DNA of 64,000 nucleotides from Streptomyces sp. BV286 (GTDB taxonomy: Bacteria > Actinomycetota > Actinomycetes > Streptomycetales > Streptomycetaceae): NCBI RefSeq assembly GCF_019090165.1, contig NZ_JAHRIB010000024.1, positions 1-64,000 on the forward strand. The letters run 5' to 3'. Numbering within the stretch: the stretch's first letter is position 1; every line of letters begins with the position of its first letter. The notes under the pieces are model-generated. The model had not been told where the DNA came from. It saw nothing but the letters and a program-made list of their open reading frames with translations, and searched no databases. Positions 57,121-64,000 of this stretch are shown in pieces. A program made the position numbers and the translations under genes.

Positions 57121-57961
57121 TCCTGAGACACAGGCCGGATGGGTCCCGGAGGCCGACGAGGTGGACGACGAGGAGGAGATGCCCCTCTCTCTCCGCCTCT
57201 CGATAGCGGACACGCTCACCCTCGGTAACGCCACGTGTGGCTTCATGGCGGTGTACTTCACCACCACCGGCATCCTGATCCCGGACCTCACGGGCAGCCA
57301 GGAGACCGGCATGACCCGCCACAGCGCGGCCACCGCGGTCATCCTGATGCTCTGCGCGGCGGTCTTCGACCTGTTCGACGGTCTGGTCGCCCGCAAGCTG
57401 CGCTCCTCCCCCATGGGCGCGGAGCTGGACAACCTCTCCGACCTCATCAGCTTCGGCCTGGCGCCGGCGTACTTCGTGCTCGTCTACGGCATGGTCGCCG
57501 ACGACGCGCACCAGCGGGTGGCGGCGGTGGGGGCGATCGTGGTCCTGCTGGCGGTCGTGCTGCGGCTCGCGAGATTCTCGTGTGTCACGGTCAAGGACGG
57601 CACGTTCCAGGGCATGCCGTCGCCGTTCGGCGCGCTGACGGTCGTCTCGATCGTGCTGCTCGAGCTGCCGTTCGTCGCCACGCTCATGGCGATCCTCGGC
57701 ACCGCGTGGCTGATGGTGAGCCGGGTCGAGTACCCGAAGCCGCGGGGCCGCCTCGCGGTGGCGATGCTCTCCTGGATCGTCCTCAGCATGGCCCTGCTGG
57801 CGGCCTGGGCCTTCGACGCCCCCGGCGGCCAGCTCCTGCTCCAGACCGGCTGTGCGCTGCAGCTGGTGATGGGGGCGGTGATCCCCCTCTTCGCCACCGC
57901 TCGGAGGGTGAACAACTTCCGGGGCAACCGGCGTGAGGCGCGGGCGGCGCAGCTGCCGTAG
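57107..57961 (+). CDS. pssA: CDP-diacylglycerol-serine O-phosphatidyltransferase
   Basis: A 284-residue integral membrane CDP-alcohol phosphatidyltransferase. The signature DG-x2-AR-x8-G-x3-D-x3-D is complete (DGLVARKLRSSPMGAELDNLSD abbreviated: DGLVAR, then G, D, D). About eight hydrophobic segments; acidic N-terminus (EADEVDDEEEM). It makes phosphatidylserine, the substrate of the psd product. TTG at 57107 is preferred because GGGGGTGA ends 6 nt before it; GTG at 57113 is the alternative. Overlaps psd by 14 bp. Confidence 0.93.
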   Translation: MTVTDPETQAGWVPEADEVDDEEEMPLSLRLSIADTLTLGNATCGFMAVYFTTTGILIPDLTGSQETGMTRHSAATAVILMLCAAVFDLFDGLVARKLRSSPMGAELDNLSDLISFGLAPAYFVLVYGMVADDAHQRVAAVGAIVVLLAVVLRLARFSCVTVKDGTFQGMPSPFGALTVVSIVLLELPFVATLMAILGTAWLMVSRVEYPKPRGRLAVAMLSWIVLSMALLAAWAFDAPGGQLLLQTGCALQLVMGAVIPLFATARRVNNFRGNRREARAAQLP

Positions 57962-57982
57962 TTCTTGCCTCCTGATACAGGG

Positions 57983-58016
57983 GAAGGGCCCCGGACCTAT
58001 TGGTCCGGGGCCCTTC
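57983..58016 (+). terminator. Strong intrinsic terminator after pssA
   Basis: GAAGGGCCCCGGACC and GGTCCGGGGCCCTTC make a 15-bp perfect stem with a TATT loop, followed by TCTTGTG, 21 bp after the stop. Confidence 0.92.
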
Positions 58017-58040
58017 TCTTGTGCGTCGCAGTGCGGGTGT

Positions 58041-58080
58041 GTGGGGCTGGTAGCGCAGTTCCCCGCGCCCCTGTCGGGGG
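58041..58080 (+). repeat. Dispersed intergenic element, copy A
   Basis: gtggggctggtagcgcagtt then ccccgcgcccctgtcggggg matches, in opposite orientation, the element at 34751-34787. It sits between the pssA terminator and the convergent livK stop. GC runs can pair (gggg...cccc) and may help terminate livK transcription. Confidence 0.75.
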
Positions 58081-58103
58081 CCCCTGGCGGTCCCGCAGGG
58101 CTC

Positions 58104-59375
58104 CTACTCGCTCGGTGTGTACGACTCCGCCACCGTTGAGGCCTCCGCCTCCTGGACCACCTTCATGCCGCCCGTGACGCTCTTGTCGGGCTGGAGGATG
58201 ACGCTCTGCTTGGAGGAGGGGGACTTGGGGTCGGTGAAGTCCTGGGGGATGCCGAAGCCCGTGTCCAGGGCGTCGATGGTGAGGAGGGCCTTGTCCACGC
58301 CCTCCCGAGTGAGGTCCTTGGTCGCGCAGGCCTTCTTCAGGGCCTCGCCGAACGCGGAGGCGGCCGTCCAGCCGGCGACGACGCCGTTGTCCAGGGAGTC
58401 CTTCGGGTACGCCTTCTTGTAGTCGGCCACCAGCTTCTCGGCCTCCGGGGTGTCCGCGCCGATCGGGAGCGACGGCGAGGCCACGTAGTAGTTCTTCATC
58501 AGCGCCGGACCCGCCTGGGTGGCCAGGAGCTGCGGCGCGAAGGCCGAGTTGTTACCGATGATCGGGACGTCGAAGCCACCGGCCGCGGCGACGCCGACCA
58601 GGGAGGCGGCCTGGCGCGGGCCCGCGCTGATCACGACGGCCTTGACGCCGGCCTTCTTCAGGGCGGCGACCTGCGCGGTCATGTCGTTGTCGGTCGGCTT
58701 GATCTTCTGCTCGACGACGGTCAGCCCGGCTTCCTTCGCGATGTGCTTGGAGCCGGCCAGGGCGCTCTCGCCGTAGTCGCCCTCGAAGTAGACGTGCCCG
58801 ATCTTGTCGCCCTTCTTGAGGCCCTTCTCCTTCATCAGGAAGTCGACGGCGTTGATCGTCTCGATGTCGTACGTGGACCCGATGACCCGGATGTAGGGGC
58901 TGCCGAGCAGGGAGGACGACCACGCCTGCGGCAGGACCAGGCCCTTGTCCTGTCCGTCGATGCGCTGCTTGACCGCGGCGACGAACGGGGAGCCGATGAA
59001 CTGGGCGAACCCGAGCACCTTCGGCGCCAGTTCCGTGTAGCCGGAGACGGCCTTCTGCGGGTCGTAGCCGTGGTCGCGGATGGTGAGCTCGACCTTGTAG
59101 CCGCACACGCCCCCGTCGGCGTTCAGCTGCTTCACATAGAGCTGCTGGGCCTGGGTGACGCTCTTGCCGAGGGTCGCGTAGACGCCCGTCATGTCGGTGA
59201 GGACGCCCAGCGAGATGGTCTTGCCGGAGATGCCCTGGCCGGTCTTCACCCCTCCCGCGGCGGTGTCGCCCTTGCCGTTCCCGTCGTCGTTCTTGGCCTT
59301 GGAGCTGCACCCGGCCAGCACCAGCAGCGCTGCGAGTGCTCCGGCGGCCACCTTGGCCGTGTGGGTCGTACTCAT
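58104..59375 (-). CDS. livK: Branched-chain amino acid-type ABC substrate-binding lipoprotein
   Basis: A 423-residue exported lipoprotein. Signal peptide AAGALAALLVLAGCSS with lipobox LAGC (Cys about 23). The type-I periplasmic-binding fold (Leu/Ile/Val family) follows: TISLGVLTDMTGVYATLGKS, AQQLYVKQLNADGGVCGYKVEL, VISAGPRQAASLVGVAAAGG, PIIGNNSAFAPQLL. Ligand not certain: the family also binds amides, urea and aromatic compounds. Last gene of the operon; overlaps livM by four bases. Confidence 0.92.
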   Translation of the reverse strand: MSTTHTAKVAAGALAALLVLAGCSSKAKNDDGNGKGDTAAGGVKTGQGISGKTISLGVLTDMTGVYATLGKSVTQAQQLYVKQLNADGGVCGYKVELTIRDHGYDPQKAVSGYTELAPKVLGFAQFIGSPFVAAVKQRIDGQDKGLVLPQAWSSSLLGSPYIRVIGSTYDIETINAVDFLMKEKGLKKGDKIGHVYFEGDYGESALAGSKHIAKEAGLTVVEQKIKPTDNDMTAQVAALKKAGVKAVVISAGPRQAASLVGVAAAGGFDVPIIGNNSAFAPQLLATQAGPALMKNYYVASPSLPIGADTPEAEKLVADYKKAYPKDSLDNGVVAGWTAASAFGEALKKACATKDLTREGVDKALLTIDALDTGFGIPQDFTDPKSPSSKQSVILQPDKSVTGGMKVVQEAEASTVAESYTPSE

Positions 59376-60457
59376 CGTTCCTCCCCTTGGTCGGTCCTGA
59401 AGCGTCGTCCGGCGGCCACCCTGACCAGGCCGCCGGGCAGGAAGAGCACCACCGCGACGATGGCGGCGCCGTAGAGGTACCGGGATGCCTCGCCCGGTGC
59501 GATCCCGCCCGTACCGGGAGCGGAGACCAGGGGCAGCGCATCGCTGTAGCGGGTCAGCAGTTGCGGCAGCAGGGACACGAACACCGCCCCGACCACCGCC
59601 CCCGAGACCGACCCGAGCCCGCCGATGACGATCATGGCGAGGTATTCGAGCGACAGCGTGATGCCGAAGTAGTCCGGCACCGTCCGCTGGAAGACCAGGG
59701 CGAGCAGGACGCCCGCGAGGCCCGCGTACATCGAGGACAGGACGAAGACGGCGGCCCGGTAGCGGGCCACGGGCACGCCGATGACACCGGCCGCGATCCG
59801 GTGGTCGCGGATCGCGTTCATGGCACGTCCGGGCCGGCCGCGCAGCACCCCGCGGGCGAACAGCCCACAGCCGAGGAGCAGTACGAGCCCCGCGTACCAG
59901 AGCTTCTCCGCGGAGCCGAACGGGACGGAGGCGACGAGGAGTTCACTGTCGTCGAAGGTGAGCCCGAACAGACTCAGGGGCGGTACGTCCCGCCCGTTGA
60001 AGCCGCCGGTGAGGTCCCGGGCGTTGAACAGCACGTGCTGGCCGATGAAGATCAGCGCGAGGGTGGCGATGCCCAGGTAGGCGCCGCGCAGACGTCCCGC
60101 GATGGGGCTGAACAGGCCGCCCGCCAGACCCGAGACCAGGACGGCGAGGACCGCCGCGAGCCAGGTCGGCAGGCCGAGACCGGTCAGCCCGTCGCCGCCC
60201 TCCGCGGCGAACACGCAGTAGCCGTACGCCCCGACCGCGAGGAAGAAGGCGTGGCCCATGGAGAGCTGGCCGGTGGAGCCGGTGAGCAGGTTGAGCCCGA
60301 TCGCGCCGATGGCGGCGGCCATCGCGAACAGCCCGGCCTGCAGCCAGAACCGGTCCAGGTAGAAGGGCAGCGCGAGCAGGAGCAGAGCGCCGGCGGCCCA
60401 GACGTACGTGCGCGTGCGGGCGGGGAACCGCAGATGTCCGGTGAGGGCTTCAGACAC
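59372..60457 (-). CDS. livM: ABC permease LivM
   Basis: A 361-residue membrane permease of the LivM family with about ten spans. GLNLLTGSTGQLSMGHAFFLAVGAYGY is the family motif near the start, IRDHRIAAGVIGVPVARYRA the EAA-like cytoplasmic loop that contacts the ATPases, and LEYLAMIVIGGLGSVSGAVVGAVF follows. Imports the substrate bound by the livK product. 8-bp overlap with livH; ATGA overlap with livK. Confidence 0.93.
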   Translation of the reverse strand: MSEALTGHLRFPARTRTYVWAAGALLLLALPFYLDRFWLQAGLFAMAAAIGAIGLNLLTGSTGQLSMGHAFFLAVGAYGYCVFAAEGGDGLTGLGLPTWLAAVLAVLVSGLAGGLFSPIAGRLRGAYLGIATLALIFIGQHVLFNARDLTGGFNGRDVPPLSLFGLTFDDSELLVASVPFGSAEKLWYAGLVLLLGCGLFARGVLRGRPGRAMNAIRDHRIAAGVIGVPVARYRAAVFVLSSMYAGLAGVLLALVFQRTVPDYFGITLSLEYLAMIVIGGLGSVSGAVVGAVFVSLLPQLLTRYSDALPLVSAPGTGGIAPGEASRYLYGAAIVAVVLFLPGGLVRVAAGRRFRTDQGEER

Positions 60458-61340
60458 GGGCGAGCTCCTTCGTGCCGAACAGCCCGGCGGGCCGGATGAG
60501 CAGGATCACGGTCATCACGAGGTAGGGCGCGAGGTCGCCCAGTCCCCGGCCGAGGAAGGTCAGTTCGCTCTGGTAGCCGGTGGCGAGGGATTCCGTGACG
60601 CCCACCAGCAGACCGCCGACGAGCGCTCCGGTCGTCGAGTCGAGGCCGCCGAGGATCGCCGCCGGGAACGCCTTGAGAGCGGCGAGCGAGGTAGCTCTTT
60701 CCAGGCCCGGCGTGGGGAAGACCGTCAGGAACAGGGCCGCCACGGCGGCGAGTCCGCCCGCCACGGCCCAGGCGCCGAGGGACACCCGGCCGAGCCGTAC
60801 GCCCATCAGCGCGGCCGTCTCCGCGCTCTCGGCGGCGGCCCGCATCGCGACGCCCCAGGAGGTGTACCGGAACGCGAGCAGGAAGACCGTGATGAGCAGG
60901 GCCGCGGCGACGAACGCGGCGATGCGCGTGTGGGCCAGCGAGATGGGGCCGAGGGTGAGCACCGCGTCGCCCCACGGGTCGCCGAGCGCCAGGACGTCCG
61001 TGCCGATCCGGCGGGTCAGTTCCGTGGTGAGCAGGATGTCCACACCGATCGTGACGATGGCGAGGACGCTGTGGTCGGAGCCCCGGTAGCGGCGCATCAC
61101 CAGGAACTCGACGGCCGACCCGACCACCGCGGCTCCGGCGATCCCGACCAGCAGGGCGGGCCAGAAGCCGATGTCCTCGTGGAGGGTCGCGGTGACGTAC
61201 CCGCCCGCCAGCAGCAGGGACGCGTGGGCGAAGTTGACGACCTCGGTGGCCCGGAAGATGACCACGAAGCCGAGGGCGATGAGGGCGTAGACCGACCCCA
61301 TGGAGACGCCGTTGAGGAGGAGTTCGGCGAAGGTGCTCAC
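60450..61340 (-). CDS. livH: ABC permease LivH
   Basis: A 296-residue LivH-family permease. LLLNGVSMGSVYALIALGFVVIFRATEVVNFAH is the typical start (abbreviated: GVSMGSVYALIALG, VVNFAH), AMRAAAESAETAALMGVRLGRV the ATPase-contact loop, and AFPAAILGGLDSTTGALVGG a late span. The GTG at 61340 overlaps the livG stop (GTGA); upstream in-frame sequence is the shadow of livG. Confidence 0.92.
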   Translation of the reverse strand: MSTFAELLLNGVSMGSVYALIALGFVVIFRATEVVNFAHASLLLAGGYVTATLHEDIGFWPALLVGIAGAAVVGSAVEFLVMRRYRGSDHSVLAIVTIGVDILLTTELTRRIGTDVLALGDPWGDAVLTLGPISLAHTRIAAFVAAALLITVFLLAFRYTSWGVAMRAAAESAETAALMGVRLGRVSLGAWAVAGGLAAVAALFLTVFPTPGLERATSLAALKAFPAAILGGLDSTTGALVGGLLVGVTESLATGYQSELTFLGRGLGDLAPYLVMTVILLIRPAGLFGTKELARV

Positions 61341-62206
61341 GACGCGCTCTCCTCTCCCCCGGGCTGCCCGGGCCCGTCGGGTTCCTCGGGGCGCTCCCCC
61401 AGGTAGGCGCGGACGACGGCCGGGTCGTTCTGTACGTCGGCCGGGGCGCCGTCCGCGATCCGGCGCCCGAAGTCGAGTACGGTCACCGCGTCGGCGAGCC
61501 GCATCACCACCCCCATGTCGTGTTCCACCAGGACGATCGAGATGCCGAGGCTGTCGCGGACTCCCGCGATCACGGCGGCCGTTCGCCGCCGCTCGTCGGC
61601 GGTCATGCCCGCCACCGGTTCGTCCAGGAGCAGCAGGCGGGGCTCCATGCACAGGGCGCGGGCGAGTTCGGCGAGTTTCTGCTGCCCGTACGGGAGCGAG
61701 CCGGCCGGCCGGTCGAGGTAGGACGAGATGCCGACGAACTCGGCGATCTCACGGACGCGTTCGCGATGACGGTTCTCCTCACGGGCCGCTGCGGGGAGCC
61801 TCAGGCCGGCGGAGAGGAAGCCGGTGCGGGTCAGCCGGTGGCGGCCCAGCAGAAGGCTGTCCTCGACCGTGGCGAGCGGTGGCAGGGCGAGGTTCTGGAA
61901 GATGCGGGCGACGCCCAGATCGGCGATGCGGTGCGGAGGCATGCCGGTCAGTTCGTGCTCGCCGAAGCGGACGCTGCCGGCGGTGGCGCGGTAGACGCCG
62001 GACAGCACGTTGAAGCAGGTGGACTTTCCGGCGCCGTTGGGGCCGATGAGGGCGTGGACGGTGCCGGGACGCACTGTGAAGTCCACGGCGTCCAGGGCGG
62101 TCAGACCGGCGAAGCGCACGGTCAACTCCCTGACGTGGAGCGGTGGTACGTCGGGATCAGCATCGGAGTCGGGCGAAGTCGCCTGCTGCGGCGCGTCGTT
62201 CGTCAT
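61337..62206 (-). CDS. livG: ABC ATP-binding protein LivG
   Basis: A 289-residue ATPase. Walker A GPNGAGKST (about 54-62), Q-loop IFQNLALPPLATVED, signature LPYGQQKLAELARAL (variant of LSGGQ, usual for LivG), Walker B LLLLDEPVAGM and the switch His in VLVEHDMGVV. A short Asp/Pro-rich N-terminus precedes the domain. ATG 62206 is chosen with GGGGTGA 8 nt upstream; ATG 62227 would overlap livF by 13 bp. Confidence 0.92.
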   Translation of the reverse strand: MTNDAPQQATSPDSDADPDVPPLHVRELTVRFAGLTALDAVDFTVRPGTVHALIGPNGAGKSTCFNVLSGVYRATAGSVRFGEHELTGMPPHRIADLGVARIFQNLALPPLATVEDSLLLGRHRLTRTGFLSAGLRLPAAAREENRHRERVREIAEFVGISSYLDRPAGSLPYGQQKLAELARALCMEPRLLLLDEPVAGMTADERRRTAAVIAGVRDSLGISIVLVEHDMGVVMRLADAVTVLDFGRRIADGAPADVQNDPAVVRAYLGERPEEPDGPGQPGGEESAS

Positions 62207-62214
62207 GGTGGTGC

Positions 62215-63021
62215 TCACCCCTTCCATCGGGTCAGCGCCGGGTGCGAGGCGCGCGCCCGCCCGGCGTCGGCCGCCGCGTCCTCGTCGACCACGCCCAGGT
62301 AGCGGCGGCGCACCTCGTCGGAGGCGGCCAGTTCGTCCGCCGGCCCCGACAGGGTGACTTCGCCGACCTCCAGGACGTACGCGCGGGAGGCGAGCCGCAG
62401 GGCCAGGGCGGCGTTCTGTTCGACGAGCAGGATCGAGGTGCCCTGGGTGTTGATCTCGCGGACCGTCTCGGCGATCCGCTCGGCCATCAGCGGGGCGAGT
62501 CCGAGCGAGGGTTCGTCGAGGAGGAGCATCCTCGGGGCGGCCATCAGGGCGCGGCCGACCGCGAGCATCTGCTGCTCTCCGCCCGACAGGAGGCCGGCGC
62601 GCTGCTGGGCGCGGTCGGCGAGGACGGGGAACAGTTCGTGGACGCGGCGCAGGGCGGTGGCCCGGTCCGCGCGTCCGCCGGTGGCGCCGAGCGCCCCGGC
62701 ACGCAGGTTGTCGGCGACGGTCATCCGCGCGAACACCCGGCGCCCCTCCGGGATCTGCGAGATCCCGGCGGCGACCACGCGGTCCGGCGGGAGTCCGTCG
62801 ATGCGGCGGCCGTCGAGGCTCACCGTGCCGCCGGTGACCGCGCCGCCGTGGAAGGACAGGGTCCGGCAGATGGCCCGCAACAGGGTCGACTTGCCCGCGC
62901 CGTTGCCGCCGAGGACCGTGACCACGGCTCCCTCCGGCACCTCCAGGGTCACCTGGCGCAGTGCTCGTACGGGACCGTATCCGACCGACACGTCCCGTAC
63001 GGCCAGCCCGGAACCACCCAT
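62215..63021 (-). CDS. livF: ABC ATP-binding protein LivF
   Basis: A 268-residue ATPase, first gene of the liv operon. Walker A GGNGAGKST (about 37-45), ISQIPEGRRVFARMTVADNL (LivF-specific), signature LSGGEQQMLAVGRAL, Walker B MLLLDEPSLGLAP, switch region SILLVEQNAALAL. The C-terminus has a short charged extension. AGGGGG lies 6 nt before ATG 63021. The 214-bp region to the divergent regulator holds an 18-bp palindrome. Confidence 0.93.
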   Translation of the reverse strand: MGGSGLAVRDVSVGYGPVRALRQVTLEVPEGAVVTVLGGNGAGKSTLLRAICRTLSFHGGAVTGGTVSLDGRRIDGLPPDRVVAAGISQIPEGRRVFARMTVADNLRAGALGATGGRADRATALRRVHELFPVLADRAQQRAGLLSGGEQQMLAVGRALMAAPRMLLLDEPSLGLAPLMAERIAETVREINTQGTSILLVEQNAALALRLASRAYVLEVGEVTLSGPADELAASDEVRRRYLGVVDEDAAADAGRARASHPALTRWKG

Positions 63022-63165
63022 GGCATTCCCCCTGTCATCGCGCTGTCGATCACCTTGCACCCGGCGTGTTCACGGCCGGTGTGGCGCTCACGACAGCACC
63101 GGTGGGGACGTCCGTCCACGGGGCGCGGGCGAATCGCTGCGGGTGACCAGCGGGTGCGGGCGCGC

Positions 63166-63183
63166 GTTGTGCGCGCGCACAAC
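63166..63183. promoter_or_regulatory. 18-bp perfect palindrome between livF and the PucR-type gene
   Basis: GTTGTGCGCGCGCACAAC is perfectly self-complementary over 18 bp. It lies 52 bp upstream of the regulator start and 144 bp upstream of livF, as expected for an operator serving divergent promoters. Confidence 0.6.
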
Positions 63184-63235
63184 ACCGCGTGTCAGGGGCC
63201 TGTGCGCGGCCGTCCACCGGTGGCATCCTCCGGCC

Positions 63236-64000
63236 ATGGGAGCCCGCAGAAGGCGTACCGGTCATGACTGGAAGCTGCTCACCGAGTCCTGCGCGGCGCT
63301 GCTGGAGCGCCTGCCGGAGCTGGTCGACGAGCACATGCGACAACTTGCCGAGCATTCCCCGGTGTACGGGGAGTTCCTGCCGTACGACCAGCAGTGGCGG
63401 GAGGCGCAGGAGGCGATGCGGATCGGGATCGAGACGATCTCCGCGCCCCGGGACTCGCCCCGCCGTGATCTGGAGTACGCGGAGGACGCGGGGCGGCGGC
63501 GGGCCCAGCAGGGGTTGCCGTTGGAGCTGCTGGTGCACGCCTACCGTGCCGCCGGGTATCTGGTGTGGGACGCCCTGATGGAGGGGGCGGCCGGGCGGGA
63601 GCCGGAGCGGCTGGGGGCGCTGATGCGGTCGGCGACCATGGTGTGGTCCGCCGTGGACGCGCAGGCCGCGGTGGCGACGGAGGCGTACCGGGCCACCGAG
63701 ATGGAGCTCCGGCGGCGTACCGACGAGCGGCTTCAGGCGCTGCTCGACGCGCTTCTCGAAGGGCAGGAGGCGCCCGGGCTCGCGGCGCGGGCCGCCGCCG
63801 GGCTCGATCTTCCCGAGCGGGGGCCGTACGCCGTGGTCGTGCTGCGGTCCGAGCGGCGGGAGCCCTTCCGGCGGCCCGTGGAGGGTGAGGGGCTGCGGTT
63901 CGTCTGGCGGATGCGGGCGGACTGCGAGGTCGGGGTGGTGGCTCTCGCGGCCGGTCAGGGCCTCGACGGGGTCGCGCGGGCGCTCGACGGGCGCTGTTCC
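63236..64000 (+). CDS. PucR/CdaR-type transcriptional regulator, N-terminal part
   Basis: Open from ATG 63236 to the window end (255 codons, no stop), so the C-terminal part is missing. Residues about 15-165 resemble an RsbRD-type N-terminal domain (LTESCAALLERLPELVDEHM, QQWREAQEAMRIGIETI, LLVHAYRAAGYLVWDALMEG), followed by the central PucR/GGDEF-like domain (LLDALLEGQEAPGLAARAAA, GPYAVVVLRSERREPF). The expected helix-turn-helix lies outside the window. Divergent from the liv operon, which it may regulate. Confidence 0.82.
   Translation, partial: MGARRRRTGHDWKLLTESCAALLERLPELVDEHMRQLAEHSPVYGEFLPYDQQWREAQEAMRIGIETISAPRDSPRRDLEYAEDAGRRRAQQGLPLELLVHAYRAAGYLVWDALMEGAAGREPERLGALMRSATMVWSAVDAQAAVATEAYRATEMELRRRTDERLQALLDALLEGQEAPGLAARAAAGLDLPERGPYAVVVLRSERREPFRRPVEGEGLRFVWRMRADCEVGVVALAAGQGLDGVARALDGRCS

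Noticed and set aside
1..64000. tRNA, rRNA, insertion sequences, integrases
   Set aside because: None could be recognised on either strand; a tRNA-detection run would be needed to be certain for tRNAs.

Overview
The window is about 72% G+C chromosomal DNA. Codon use is strongly GC-rich at third positions, GTG starts are frequent, many neighbouring genes overlap by four bases (ATGA or GTGA), and several genes appear leaderless. Together with the gene content (gas-vesicle gvpO-A-F-G-Y-Z-J-L-S-K order, ccr/ecm cluster next to psd-pssA, F420-dependent oxidoreductase, stand-alone LigD polymerase domain) this points to Streptomyces or a very close actinomycete. No tRNA, rRNA, insertion sequence, integrase or CRISPR array was recognised; the region looks like ordinary chromosome rather than an island.

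Layout. 0-3.3 kb: a sigma-B/F-type stress sigma factor (minus strand) with small genes, three of which carry a sigma-B-like promoter (GNNT-N14/15-GGGTAC). 3.3-7.5 kb: ABC-F ATPase, divergent PAP2-phosphatase/lipid-kinase fusion, methyltransferase. 7.6-13.1 kb: a ten-gene gas-vesicle operon, gvpOAFGYZJLSK, read leftwards. 13.2-17.8 kb: LigD polymerase-domain protein, transketolase, type-II NADH dehydrogenase-like flavoprotein. 18-22 kb: F420/LLM oxidoreductase, holin-like membrane protein, VOC protein, arginase-like protein, acetyltransferase, LapA-like protein. 22-27.1 kb: an operon of four peptidases (M55, M20, S9, S66). 27.1-29 kb: secreted M6 metalloprotease. 29.1-34.7 kb: a complete-looking trans-4-hydroxyproline degradation operon with its GntR regulator as the last gene and a palindrome over its promoter.

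34.8-41.5 kb: methyltransferase, PAS-GAF-SpoIIE-HATPase signalling phosphatase, an MFS exporter fused to three extracellular-type beta-sandwich repeats, SRPBCC protein. 41.6-46.3 kb: radical SAM protein behind LexA-type boxes, secreted S33 peptidase, RidA, acetyltransferase, HEAT-repeat protein. 46.7-56.3 kb: two-unit 3-hydroxyacyl-CoA dehydrogenase, TetR regulator, then the ethylmalonyl-CoA pathway genes ccr, ecm, a malyl-CoA lyase-type gene, a MaoC hydratase and an acyl-CoA dehydrogenase. 56.4-58 kb: psd-pssA phosphatidylethanolamine genes, ended by a very strong terminator. 58.1-63 kb: livFGHMK branched-chain amino acid-type ABC importer (leftwards), separated by an 18-bp perfect palindrome from a divergent PucR-type regulator cut by the window end.

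How the genes work together. Three themes stand out. (1) Stress response: sigma factor, sigma-B-type promoters on its neighbours, LexA boxes, NHEJ-type LigD, SpoIIE-type phosphatase and gas vesicles. (2) Peptide and hydroxyproline salvage: secreted protease, four cytoplasmic peptidases and the hydroxyproline operon, which ends at alpha-ketoglutarate semialdehyde. (3) C2/C4 acyl-CoA assimilation: 3-hydroxyacyl-CoA dehydrogenase feeding crotonyl-CoA to ccr and the ethylmalonyl-CoA pathway.
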